Shown here: piece after piece, positions 15,893 to 23,142 of the stretch
Layout of the letters: the number at the start of each line of letters is the position of its first letter
Position numbering within the stretch: the first letter of the stretch is position 1
Assembly (NCBI RefSeq): GCF_020711255.1
Contig: NZ_JAJFAW010000011.1
Span: 1 to 64,000 of the forward strand
Direction: 5' to 3'
DNA length: 64,000 nucleotides
Source of the DNA: Hymenobacter plasmatis
GTDB taxonomy: Bacteria > Bacteroidota > Bacteroidia > Cytophagales > Hymenobacteraceae
Translations under genes and position numbers: made by a program
The notes under the pieces: generated by a model
Seen by the model: only the letters and a program-made list of their open reading frames with translations
Told to the model about the DNA's origin: nothing
Databases searched by the model: none

Positions 15893-17089
15893 ATGCTTAA
15901 CCGCCGCCTCCTTCGTATCAAAGTCATGCAGTCCCTTTACTCCTACCACCAGGCGGTGGGAGCCGATTTGCTGCTGGCACAGGACCGCATTGCGGCTGCA
16001 TTTGAGCCCGACTTGACGGCCAAGGAAGCCCCGGACCGGCGCCAGCTGGAAGGCCAGCGCAAGCTGGGCGAAGCCCAACTGCGCGAGTGGTACAAAACGG
16101 GCACCCAGCCCGAAAAGACCGACGACAAAGCCGTGGACGCGGCCGTGGCCGATGCCATCAGCTACTTCGAAGCTCAGGTCAAGAAAGACGCGGCCTTCTT
16201 CGGGGGCCAGCTGCTGGCCGGCGCCGAAAGCATTCACGACCAGTACCTGCACTTGCTCAACTTGCCCGCGGCCCTGCTGGGCGTGATTGAGGAAGAGCAA
16301 AGCCGCGAAGAGCGCCGCCGCCTGGGCCCCCGCGAGGACGCCCTGGATGCCAACCGCCTGCACCAGAACGCGGCCATTGCGAAGCTCATGGCCAACGAGC
16401 AGCTCCAGGACCTGACCATTCGGCGCAAGCTGGCCTGGGAAGGTACCGAGGAAGTAGAAGCCCTGCGGGCCGCCTGGCAGGAAATGAAGGCCGACGGCCC
16501 ACTCCGCGAGTACTTGGCGGCCAAGCCGACCGATGCGCCTGAGCTGGATTACGACGCCGACATGGAAATCCTGCGGACCATTTACAAGGACTATGTATTC
16601 AAAGGCGAAGCCCTGCCGCGCCAGCTGGAGTCCGACGACCTGAACTGGGAGGAAAACCGGCCCATCGTGCGCAACCTGGTGCTTAAGACCCTAAAGATGC
16701 TGCCCTACGCGGCCGACGAAAAGCAGGAACTGATGAACCTCTCGGCCAACTGGGCCGACGACCGGGAATTCGCCGAGACGCTGTACAAGCAGACCCTGGT
16801 GGAGGACGACAAAATGGAGAAGCTCATTGCCGGTTCCGTGCAAAACTGGGACGTGGAACGGGTGGCGCTGCTGGATAAAATCATCCTGAAAATGGCCCTT
16901 ACCGAAATGCAGCTCTTCCGGGGCATTCCTGTGAAAGTTACTATCAATGAATACATTGAAATTAGTAAACTTTATAGCACGCCGAAGAGTAAGCAGTTTG
17001 TAAACGGTATTCTGGATAAGCTGGCGCAGGATTTGGCGGCCAGTGGCGACATTCGCAAATCGGGCCGGGGGCTACTCGACAACCAGTAG
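15893..17089 (+). CDS. nusB: Transcription antitermination protein NusB, long Bacteroidota form
   Basis: NusB binds boxA RNA with NusE and supports antitermination in rRNA operons. The N-terminus MLNRRLLRIKVMQSLYSY and C-terminal block WDVERVALLDKIILKMALTEM followed by PVKVTINEYIEISKLYSTPKS are diagnostic. At 398 residues it is far longer than the 139-residue E. coli protein. A charged helical insertion of about 200 residues separates the two conserved parts, as is usual in this phylum. The following genes (DUF1573, yajC, ybbR-like, coaE) form a neighbourhood often seen with nusB in Bacteroidota. Confidence 0.93.
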   Translation: MLNRRLLRIKVMQSLYSYHQAVGADLLLAQDRIAAAFEPDLTAKEAPDRRQLEGQRKLGEAQLREWYKTGTQPEKTDDKAVDAAVADAISYFEAQVKKDAAFFGGQLLAGAESIHDQYLHLLNLPAALLGVIEEEQSREERRRLGPREDALDANRLHQNAAIAKLMANEQLQDLTIRRKLAWEGTEEVEALRAAWQEMKADGPLREYLAAKPTDAPELDYDADMEILRTIYKDYVFKGEALPRQLESDDLNWEENRPIVRNLVLKTLKMLPYAADEKQELMNLSANWADDREFAETLYKQTLVEDDKMEKLIAGSVQNWDVERVALLDKIILKMALTEMQLFRGIPVKVTINEYIEISKLYSTPKSKQFVNGILDKLAQDLAASGDIRKSGRGLLDNQ

Positions 17090-17231
17090 CCGGCGGCCGG
17101 GCCTTGGCACGGACGAACCCGCGGCGGCTAGCTGCGGATTGGGCGGCTTTGGCCACCTTTGTATCTACTGACGCGTTTTCCCGTACTCAAGCCCGAACCT
17201 TCTTCCACCTTTCTTCCTCATTCCGACGACC

Positions 17232-17546
17232 ATGGCCAGCAAAACCACCACCGGCATCCTGTGCTTCGCGGGCGGCGCCCTCACCGGCGCAGCCCTTGGC
17301 TTGCTCTATGCCCCCGAAACCGGCACCGAAACCCGCTCCTGGCTCAGCTACCAGTTGGAGAAATACCGCTCCGTGCTCGCCGACCTCACCGACAGCCTGG
17401 TAACCAGCCGCGAAGCCGCCGCTGGCCCCTCCTCGGCCAAAAGCGAAGGCCAGCGCGTCATTTCCGATGCCAAATCGAAAGCTGAGCAGTTGCTCGGCGA
17501 CGTTGACCAACTCATCAACCAAATCAACTCCCGCAAGGGCGCTTAA
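17232..17546 (+). CDS. YtxH domain-containing protein
   Basis: This 104-residue protein begins with a single hydrophobic segment (TTGILCFAGGALTGAALGLLYAP) ending in the YAPETG motif typical of YtxH-family proteins. A basic and then coiled-coil-prone tail (SKAEQLLGDVDQLINQINSRKGA) follows. YtxH proteins are small membrane-anchored proteins linked to stress in other phyla, without a defined biochemical activity. The ATG at 17232 starts the hydrophobic domain correctly. A near-consensus CACCTTTG box lies about 70 nt upstream, so it may be transcribed separately from nusB. Confidence 0.8.
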   Translation: MASKTTTGILCFAGGALTGAALGLLYAPETGTETRSWLSYQLEKYRSVLADLTDSLVTSREAAAGPSSAKSEGQRVISDAKSKAEQLLGDVDQLINQINSRKGA

Positions 17547-17554
17547 TTTTAAAC

Positions 17555-17643
17555 GAGTGACTGAGCGGCTGAGTGCCTGAGTGAGCTGACGAAGAATCAT
17601 TCGTTTGCCCCTCACACTCAGGCGCTCAGCCGCTCAGTCACTC
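17555..17643. repeat. 29-bp inverted repeat with GAGTGACTGAGCGG arms
   Basis: Positions 17555-17583 pair with 17615-17643 with one mismatch around a 31-nt loop. The arms are made of repeating CTGAG words. It lies between the YtxH gene and icd and has no T-tract, so it is a structural repeat rather than an obvious terminator. Confidence 0.8.
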
Positions 17644-17651
17644 CAAAAAGA

Positions 17652-18650
17652 ATGCACTTAGTAACCCTTATTCCCGGCGACGGCATTGGCCCCGAAATCA
17701 CCAAAGCAGTAACCGACATTTTTGCCGCGGCGCAGGTGCCCGTGCAATGGGAAGAGCAGAACGCCGGCCAGACCACGTTCGACCAATCCGGCGAGTTGAT
17801 TCCCACCTCGCTGCTCAAGTCGCTGGAAAAGAATAAGGTGGCCCTCAAAGGCCCAATTACCACCCCGGTGGGCAAAGGCTTCCGCAGCATCAACGTGACG
17901 CTGCGCCAGAAGTACGACCTCTACCAGAATGTGCGGCCCAGCAAAACTACTGCGGGCATTAAGACGCGGTACGAAGGCATCGACCTGGTGCTGTTCCGCG
18001 AAAATACCGAGGGCCTGTATTCGGGCCTGGAGGTATACGACGAGCGCCTGGGCATTGCCGACTCCTTCAACCGCATTACGGTGGCGGGCTCCCGCAAAAT
18101 CTGCCGCGCGGCCTTTGCCTATGCTGCTAAGCACGGCCGCAAGAAGGTAACCCTGGCCCACAAAGCCAACATCCTGAAGATGGCGGGCACGCTGATGCTC
18201 AACGCCTGCAAAGAAGCCGCGACTGAGTTTCCGCAGATTGTGTTCGAGGATAAAATCATCGACAACATGTGCATGCAGCTCGTGAATAAGCCCGAGCAGT
18301 TCGACGTGGTGGTGACCACCAACTTGTTTGGCGACATCCTCTCCGACCTGTGCGCAGGCCTGGTGGGCGGCTTGGGCGTGGTAGCCGGTGCCAACATCGG
18401 CGACGACATGGCCGTGTTTGAGGCCGTGCACGGCTCGGCACCCGACATTGCCGGCCAGGGCAAAGCCAACCCCACCGCCCTGCTCCGCTCGGCCCTGATG
18501 ATGCTGCACTACCTCGGCGAGCACGCCAAGGCCGACCAGATTGAGCGGGCCCTGGAAAGCACCCTGCTGCACCAGGAAGAGTGCACCGGCGACCTCGGCG
18601 GCAACGCCAGTACCAGCCAGTTCGCCCAGAACATCATCGCCAAGCTGTAG
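17652..18650 (+). CDS. Isocitrate dehydrogenase (NAD type)
   Basis: This 332-residue beta-decarboxylating dehydrogenase has the opening LIPGDGIGPEI, the substrate block VRPSKTT and the RENTEGLYSG motif that distinguishes isocitrate enzymes from isopropylmalate dehydrogenase. The catalytic Lys-Asp region is around HKANILKMAG and TNLFGDILSDLCAG, and the coenzyme region is HGSAPDIAGQGKANPTA, which favours NAD over NADP. It would convert isocitrate to 2-oxoglutarate in the TCA cycle. The ATG at 17652 follows the large inverted repeat by 8 nt, so the repeat lies in the leader or promoter. It interrupts the usual nusB-DUF1573 neighbourhood. Confidence 0.9.
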   Translation: MHLVTLIPGDGIGPEITKAVTDIFAAAQVPVQWEEQNAGQTTFDQSGELIPTSLLKSLEKNKVALKGPITTPVGKGFRSINVTLRQKYDLYQNVRPSKTTAGIKTRYEGIDLVLFRENTEGLYSGLEVYDERLGIADSFNRITVAGSRKICRAAFAYAAKHGRKKVTLAHKANILKMAGTLMLNACKEAATEFPQIVFEDKIIDNMCMQLVNKPEQFDVVVTTNLFGDILSDLCAGLVGGLGVVAGANIGDDMAVFEAVHGSAPDIAGQGKANPTALLRSALMMLHYLGEHAKADQIERALESTLLHQEECTGDLGGNASTSQFAQNIIAKL

Positions 18651-18761
18651 CAGTACCACTGCGAGGTGCCCGTGGCCGCCCGCTAAAGGCGCGACTGCGG
18701 GCACTCTCCTGTACAACAGCTTGTTGCTGCAGGCATCCAATCACTACTAAGTCCATTATTG

Positions 18762-18783
18762 AAACGTGCCGCGGCGCGTTTTT
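18762..18783 (+). promoter_or_regulatory. Hairpin plus T5 directly before the DUF1573 start
   Basis: Positions 18762-18769 pair with 18774-18781 (8 bp with one G-U, loop CGCG) and run into five T, ending 6 nt before the ATG. It could be an attenuator or a terminator of upstream transcription. Confidence 0.45.
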
Positions 18784-18789
18784 CCTTGC

Positions 18790-19305
18790 ATGAAATACCA
18801 GATTATCCTTGCTGCAGCTCTGCTGCTTACGGCCTGCAACCGCGACAAAACCGCTGAAGTAGGCACCGAAGGCATGAACGCCGCGGCCAACGCTGCTTCC
18901 GATGCGGCGGCCAACCCCACGATTGACAACCCCAACGTGGTGAGCGAAAACGAAGCGCCCAACCCCAACGCGCCGGTGATGAAATTCACGGAGGCGGAGT
19001 TCGATTTCGGCGACATCAAGGCCGATAGCAAAGTGCACCATACCTTCACCTTCACCAACACCGGCAAGTCGCCGCTGCTGATTGAAGACGCCACCGCCTC
19101 CTGCGGGTGCACCACGCCCAGCTGGACCAAGGCCCCCGTGCTCCCCGGCGGCCAGGGCACCATGGAAGTGCAGTTTGACAGCCGCGGCAAGCACGGCATC
19201 ATCAGCAAGCAGGTAGCGGTGCGGGCCAATACCCAGCCCAACATCACCACCATTCTTATCAAAGGCAACGTGCTCGACGCTGCCAAAGGCGCCAACCCTC
19301 TCTAG
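18790..19305 (+). CDS. DUF1573 lipoprotein
   Basis: This 171-residue protein has a lipoprotein signal with lipobox LLTAC (Cys16), an Ala/Asn-rich spacer, then a DUF1573 domain. The domain begins KFTEAEFDFGDIKADSKVHHTFTF and contains the typical CGCTTPSW segment and a C-terminal VAVRANTQPNITTILIKGNV. DUF1573 proteins are Ig-like periplasmic or surface domains of unknown role, very common in Bacteroidota. The ATG at 18790 is chosen because it starts the lipoprotein signal; the eight codons upstream run through a hairpin. It lies 18 nt before yajC and is probably cotranscribed with it. Confidence 0.92.
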   Translation: MKYQIILAAALLLTACNRDKTAEVGTEGMNAAANAASDAAANPTIDNPNVVSENEAPNPNAPVMKFTEAEFDFGDIKADSKVHHTFTFTNTGKSPLLIEDATASCGCTTPSWTKAPVLPGGQGTMEVQFDSRGKHGIISKQVAVRANTQPNITTILIKGNVLDAAKGANPL

Positions 19306-19323
19306 CCCAATTCGCTCAACGCC

Positions 19324-19653
19324 ATGTTTTTGACCTTATTACTGCAAGCCGCCGGAGGAATGGATTTTACACAGCTACTCTTTCCGATTGCCATTGGCCT
19401 GGTGGTGTATTTCTTCATGATTCGGCCCCAGCAGAAGCGCACGGCCGATGCCAAGGCCTTCCGCCAGTCCTTGGCCAAAGGGTCGCGCATTGTCACCATT
19501 GGTGGCCTGCACGGGCTGGTGGTTGACCTGACCGACGACACCGTGGTGGTGGAAGTAGACCGTGGCACCAAGCTGCGCTTCGACCGTTCGGCCATTGCCC
19601 GCGAAGTGGGCAACAAGACCAGCTCCGGCTCCGACGGCATCGCCACCACCTAG
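19324..19653 (+). CDS. yajC: Preprotein translocase subunit YajC
   Basis: YajC is a small accessory protein of the Sec translocon (with SecDF). This 109-residue protein has one membrane helix (LLFPIAIGLVVYFFMI), then the diagnostic RPQQKR, followed by SLAKGSRIVTIGGLHGLV and DDTVVVEVDRGTKLRFDRSAI. It matches the family in length and order. It sits in the conserved chain DUF1573-yajC-ybbR-like-coaE, separated from its neighbours by 18 and 2 nt, which argues for one transcript. Confidence 0.95.
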   Translation: MFLTLLLQAAGGMDFTQLLFPIAIGLVVYFFMIRPQQKRTADAKAFRQSLAKGSRIVTIGGLHGLVVDLTDDTVVVEVDRGTKLRFDRSAIAREVGNKTSSGSDGIATT

Positions 19654-19655
19654 CC

Positions 19656-20393
19656 ATGGACGGGCCGCTGAACCGGGCCGGCCGGCTGGTGAGCTGGTTT
19701 GTGCGCCCTTTCGCAGGCCAGGAGCCCAGTTTCTACCGGGCCATAACAGCGTGCCTCCTCGCGGCAGGGGTCTTCTGGCAAATGAATGCCTTAAACAAGA
19801 CCTACACCACCCGGCTCAACCTGCCGCTGGCGTGGCATTACGACTCTGTGCACTACGTGCCGCTGCGCCCGCTGCCGGAGGCCCTGCCGGTATCTGTCAC
19901 GGGGCAGGGCTGGCGCTTGCTGCGGGCTAACTTAGGCTGGGGCACGCACCCCGCCGACTTGCGGCCCGTACCGCTGCCCGGTACCCGCTACCTGCCCGCC
20001 GATGCCTGGCGCCGCGGCCTGCAGCTTGCGCTGGAAGGCCTGCAAGTGAACGAGTCGGCCGGCGATACCCTACGCCTCACCTTCGACCGCTACGCGACCC
20101 GCCAGCTCCCGCTTGGGCTACCTTCGGATTCGGCCCGGCGCTATACGGCACAGTTCACTCCGGCCACGGTTACCTTCCGGGGGCCCGCCAGCCTGGTAAA
20201 TGCATTGCCCGCCCCCTACCCCGTAGCCATGCCCGCCAACTCGGCCAACGGCCGCGACGAAGAAATCGAACTACCGCTGCAGGCGCCGGCAAGGATACGC
20301 GCTTCCACGTCGGTGGTCCGCATGCGCCTTTTGCCGCGCACCTCGCCCCCCGCGCGTGGCCGGCACCGCCGCTCGGCCTCACCCACTCACTGA
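19656..20393 (+). CDS. YbbR-like domain protein
   Basis: This 245-residue protein has one N-terminal membrane segment (ITACLLAAGVFWQMNAL) followed by YbbR-like strands such as TTRLNLPLAWHYDSVHYVPLRPLPEALPVSVTGQGWRLL. In Bacteroidota such a protein usually lies between yajC and coaE, as here. In Firmicutes YbbR (CdaR) regulates c-di-AMP synthesis; whether this applies here is unknown. The last ~20 residues (PRTSPPARGRHRRSASPTH) are unusually basic and low-complexity. They could be real or could reflect a frameshift near 20340 in a C-rich run. The start codon lies 2 nt after the yajC stop. Confidence 0.78.
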   Translation: MDGPLNRAGRLVSWFVRPFAGQEPSFYRAITACLLAAGVFWQMNALNKTYTTRLNLPLAWHYDSVHYVPLRPLPEALPVSVTGQGWRLLRANLGWGTHPADLRPVPLPGTRYLPADAWRRGLQLALEGLQVNESAGDTLRLTFDRYATRQLPLGLPSDSARRYTAQFTPATVTFRGPASLVNALPAPYPVAMPANSANGRDEEIELPLQAPARIRASTSVVRMRLLPRTSPPARGRHRRSASPTH

Positions 20394-20398
20394 TTATT

Positions 20399-21004
20399 AT
20401 GCTGCGCATTGGCATTACGGGCGGCATCGGCTCGGGCAAGAGCATCGTCAGCCGCTTGTTTCAGGCGCTGGGGGTGCCTACTTACGATGCCGACACCCGG
20501 GCCCGGTGGCTGATGGAAAACGACGCAGAACTGCGCCAGCAGCTGAGCGCTGCCTTTGGCCCCGATACCTACGATGCCACCGGCCGCCTGAACCGACCCG
20601 TGCTGGCCGGCACCGTGTTTCGCAGCCCCGCCCTGCTGGCTCAGCTCAACGCCCTGGTGCACCCGCACGTGGGCACCGATTTTGAGCGGTGGGCCATGGC
20701 CCAGCAGCAGGCGGGCCACGCCTACGTGCTCAAGGAAGCCGCTCTGCTTTTCGAAGCCGGTTCTTACAAGCAGCTTGACCGCATCATTACAGTGTATGCG
20801 CCGCTGGCTGTGCGTGCCGCCCGGGTGCTCCGCCGCGACCCGCACCGCTCGGCCACCGACGTGGAAGCCATCATGGGCAAGCAGCTCAGCGAGGAGGAGA
20901 AGGTAGCCCGCGCCGACTACGTGCTGACGAACGACGATGTGCAGCCGCTGCTGCCGCAAGTGCTGGCCCTGCACGCGGCGTTCAGCGCCGCACCGCCGGC
21001 ATAA
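20399..21004 (+). CDS. coaE: Dephospho-CoA kinase
   Basis: CoaE phosphorylates dephospho-CoA at the ribose 3'-OH, the last step in coenzyme A synthesis. The 201-residue protein has the P-loop GGIGSGKS (8-15), the early YDAD motif after GVPTYDADTRARWLM, the conserved EAALLFE segment and the later RVLRRDPHRS. Length and motif order are canonical. It begins 5 nt after the ybbR-like stop, so it is translated from the same message, and it ends the nusB-coaE block. Confidence 0.95.
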   Translation: MLRIGITGGIGSGKSIVSRLFQALGVPTYDADTRARWLMENDAELRQQLSAAFGPDTYDATGRLNRPVLAGTVFRSPALLAQLNALVHPHVGTDFERWAMAQQQAGHAYVLKEAALLFEAGSYKQLDRIITVYAPLAVRAARVLRRDPHRSATDVEAIMGKQLSEEEKVARADYVLTNDDVQPLLPQVLALHAAFSAAPPA

Positions 21005-21032
21005 AAAAAGGCTGCTTCTTTCGAAACAGCCT
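21003..21032 (-). terminator. Terminator of the ArsR gene (convergent with coaE)
   Basis: On the minus strand the stem AGGCTG/CAGCCT, with an inner TTC/GAA helix, is followed by seven T. It lies 44 nt beyond the arsR-type stop codon and overlaps the coaE stop. Confidence 0.75.
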
Positions 21033-21075
21033 CCTTCGCGGGGTAGCCTACGCCACTACCTTCTGGATATCGGAA

Positions 21076-21396
21076 TTAGAGTTTGCCGGAATAATCTTCC
21101 AGGGTGTCAATCACCTTGAGCAGCTGGGGCACGGCCAGGGAGTAATAAATCTTGGTGCCAATCTTACTCGACTTCAATACACCCCGGTCTTTGAGGGTGA
21201 TGAGATGCTGGGAGGCAATGGCCTGGGGAAGGTCGAGAGCCTGGTAAATATCAGTTACGGACATTTGGCTGTCTTTGCCCTTGGTCTTGCCAAGTAAATC
21301 AACGATAGCCAACCGTTTTGGGTGCGAGAGAACCTTGAGCATAGCCGCGGCACGGTCCAACTGTTGCGCTTCTACACGCGAATGCAATGGTTTCAT
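21076..21396 (-). CDS. ArsR-family winged-helix transcriptional regulator
   Basis: This 106-residue protein has the ArsR/SmtB winged-helix pattern: MLKVLSHPKRLAIVDLL, then MSVTDIYQALDLPQAIASQHLITLKDRGVLKSSKIGTKIYYSL. The helix-turn-helix recognition helix is around QAIASQHLITLK and the wing is SSKIGTKIYYSL. No cysteine metal site of the classical ArsR type is present. The ATG at 21396 (MKPLHSRVEAQQ) gives a normal N-terminus; the frame upstream is AT-rich leader. It is divergent from the amino acid dehydrogenase at 21667, which it could control, or it may regulate only itself. Confidence 0.88.
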   Translation of the reverse strand: MKPLHSRVEAQQLDRAAAMLKVLSHPKRLAIVDLLGKTKGKDSQMSVTDIYQALDLPQAIASQHLITLKDRGVLKSSKIGTKIYYSLAVPQLLKVIDTLEDYSGKL

Positions 21397-21666
21397 GGGT
21401 GAAAAGAAAAAAGGGTAATGAAAGAGTAATGATGTAAGGGTAGATATGAAAGGGTATAATAAGAACAATACGTTTGCGTTCCTGTGGTAGTTCCTTAGTA
21501 TGGTGCAAATCAGGCAGAAATAGTTCACTTAGTTCAACGATACTTAAGTATTTACCCGTTCGGCTTGTAGTAAAAGTGCAATTTTTAGGCCGCCTCCGCC
21601 GTACGGTTTCTGTCTACCTTTGCGTTCCTGCTTTTATTGGCAGGCATTCTTTTGCCCAACTGCCTG
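21397..21666. promoter_or_regulatory. Divergent regulatory region between ArsR and GDH genes
   Basis: This is an AT-rich region with three AAGGGTA copies (21411, 21436, 21450) close to the arsR-type start and a perfect 12-bp palindrome ATACTTAAGTAT at 21540-21551, midway to the GDH promoter. Either could be an operator for the regulator; no direct evidence. Confidence 0.4.
21615..21622 (+). promoter_or_regulatory. -7 box (TACCTTTG) of the glutamate dehydrogenase gene
   Basis: It matches TAnnTTTG and lies 44 nt before the ATG at 21667. Confidence 0.7.
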
Positions 21667-22896
21667 ATGCTTGACCTGCTGACCAAATTTGAAAACAAAC
21701 GCCCGGAAATTGTTTTTGAATGGAAAGATTCGGAGACCGACGCCGAAGGTTGGGTAGTTATCAATTCCCTGCGCGGCGGGGCGGCCGGCGGGGGCACGCG
21801 CATGCGCAAGGGCCTAGATAAGCGCGAAGTGGAGAGCCTGGCAAAAACGATGGAAGTAAAATTCACGGTGTCGGGGCCGGCAATTGGAGGGGCAAAGTCT
21901 GGCATCAATTTCGACCCGCAGGACCCGCGCAAGCGGGGCGTATTGGAGCGGTGGTACCGGGCGGTTTTCCCCTTGTTGAAGAACTATTATGGCACTGGTG
22001 GTGACCTTAATATTGATGAAATACACGAGGTTATTCCCATCACCGAGGAGTACGGCCTTTGGCATCCTCAGGAAGGAGTTGTCACTGGTCATTACCACGC
22101 CACCGAACCTCAAAAAATACAGAAACTGGGGCAGCTCCGGCAGGGCGTGGTAAAAGTGGTAGAAGACGCCAGTTTTTCTCCTAACCTGGCTCGCAAATAC
22201 ACCGTGGCCGACCTCATCACCGGCTACGGCGTGGCCGAGGCCGTGCGCCACTACTACCGCCTCTGGGCGGGCAGCAGTGTACGCGGGCAGCGCGCCATTG
22301 TGCAGGGCTGGGGCAACGTGGGCGCCGCCGCGGCTTATTACCTGGCCGAGCAGGGTGCCCGCATCGTGGGCATCATTGACCGGTCTGGCGGGTTGCTCAA
22401 CCCCGATGGCTTCGGCTTGGAAGAAATCCGGGCACTACTCCTTGCACGCCAAGGCAATACGTTAACCGCAGACAACCTGCTTTCGTTCGATGAGGTTAAC
22501 GAGAAGATTTGGTCCATCGGGGCCGAGATATTTATCCCGGCGGCTTCGTCGCGCCTGGTGGCCCGGGAGCAGGTGGAGCAGCTGCTCGCCGGTGGCCTGA
22601 AGGTGATAAGCTGCGGGGCCAACGTGCCCTTTGCCGACCCGGAAATTTTCTTCGGCCCCACCGGCGAATACGCTGACCAACACACGGCCGTCATTCCCGA
22701 TTTTATTGCCAACTGCGGCATGGCCCGGGTGTTTGCCTACCTCATGGAAACCGGCGCCGAAATCACCGACCAAGCCATCTTTGCCGATACCTCACGCATC
22801 ATCGGGGCCGCTCTGGAGCGCACGCACCAGGAAAACAGCCAGCCCACCGGCATCGCCCAGCGCTCGTTTGAGATGGCGTTGCGCCAGCTGGTATAA
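21667..22896 (+). CDS. Glutamate dehydrogenase-family amino acid dehydrogenase
   Basis: This 409-residue member of the Glu/Leu/Phe/Val dehydrogenase family is the GDH-like size class. It has the block GGGTRMRKGL, catalytic Lys77 in GPAIGGAKSGI, GDLNIDEIHEVIP, and the nucleotide-binding sequence VQGWGNVGAAAAYYL. It probably interconverts glutamate and 2-oxoglutarate plus ammonium with NAD(P); the coenzyme cannot be assigned by eye. The ATG at 21667 (MLDLLTKFENKRPE) is preferred to an upstream TTG, because the -7 box is at 21615. It lies divergent to an ArsR-type regulator. Confidence 0.88.
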   Translation: MLDLLTKFENKRPEIVFEWKDSETDAEGWVVINSLRGGAAGGGTRMRKGLDKREVESLAKTMEVKFTVSGPAIGGAKSGINFDPQDPRKRGVLERWYRAVFPLLKNYYGTGGDLNIDEIHEVIPITEEYGLWHPQEGVVTGHYHATEPQKIQKLGQLRQGVVKVVEDASFSPNLARKYTVADLITGYGVAEAVRHYYRLWAGSSVRGQRAIVQGWGNVGAAAAYYLAEQGARIVGIIDRSGGLLNPDGFGLEEIRALLLARQGNTLTADNLLSFDEVNEKIWSIGAEIFIPAASSRLVAREQVEQLLAGGLKVISCGANVPFADPEIFFGPTGEYADQHTAVIPDFIANCGMARVFAYLMETGAEITDQAIFADTSRIIGAALERTHQENSQPTGIAQRSFEMALRQLV

Positions 22897-22914
22897 TCCC
22901 CCTCTGGCAGGTGC

Positions 22915-22997
22915 CTCCTGTTGAGCTGGCTTCTTACGTGGCCTGCTCGGCTTGCCTTGCCCGGGTAGCAGTGGCAGGTTAATTAGCTCAACAGGAG
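22915..22997. repeat. Intergenic inverted repeat (CTCCTGTTGAGCT arms)
   Basis: Perfect 13-bp arms at 22915-22927 and 22985-22997 enclose 57 nt, within the region between the GDH gene and the LOG gene. There is no T-tract. Confidence 0.7.
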
Positions 22998-23068
22998 ATG
23001 ATAACTCCATTGGCTTACCAGGTCAAAATGCTTTCAGCTGCCCGCATTTTTATTTGGTAACAATTGGT

Positions 23069-23076
23069 TATCTTTG
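23069..23076 (+). promoter_or_regulatory. -7 box (TATCTTTG) of the LOG-family gene
   Basis: It matches TAnnTTTG. Transcription should begin near 23083, placing the hairpin at 23092 inside the leader. Confidence 0.6.
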
Positions 23077-23091
23077 ACGCCCTACTTTTCG

Positions 23092-23120
23092 TCGCCCCTT
23101 TCTCGGGGCGATTTTGTTTT
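23092..23120 (+). promoter_or_regulatory. Terminator-like hairpin in the LOG gene leader
   Basis: A 7-bp stem TCGCCCC/GGGGCGA with a 6-nt loop runs into TTTTGTTTT. It lies between the -7 box and the ATG at 23143, so it could act as a transcription attenuator. Confidence 0.5.
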
Positions 23121-23142
23121 GGAAGGAATTCCCACTGAATTT

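Noticed and set aside
17658..18740. A 360-codon frame antisense to isocitrate dehydrogenase
   Set aside because: Composition shadow with no domain; the sense gene has full catalytic motifs.
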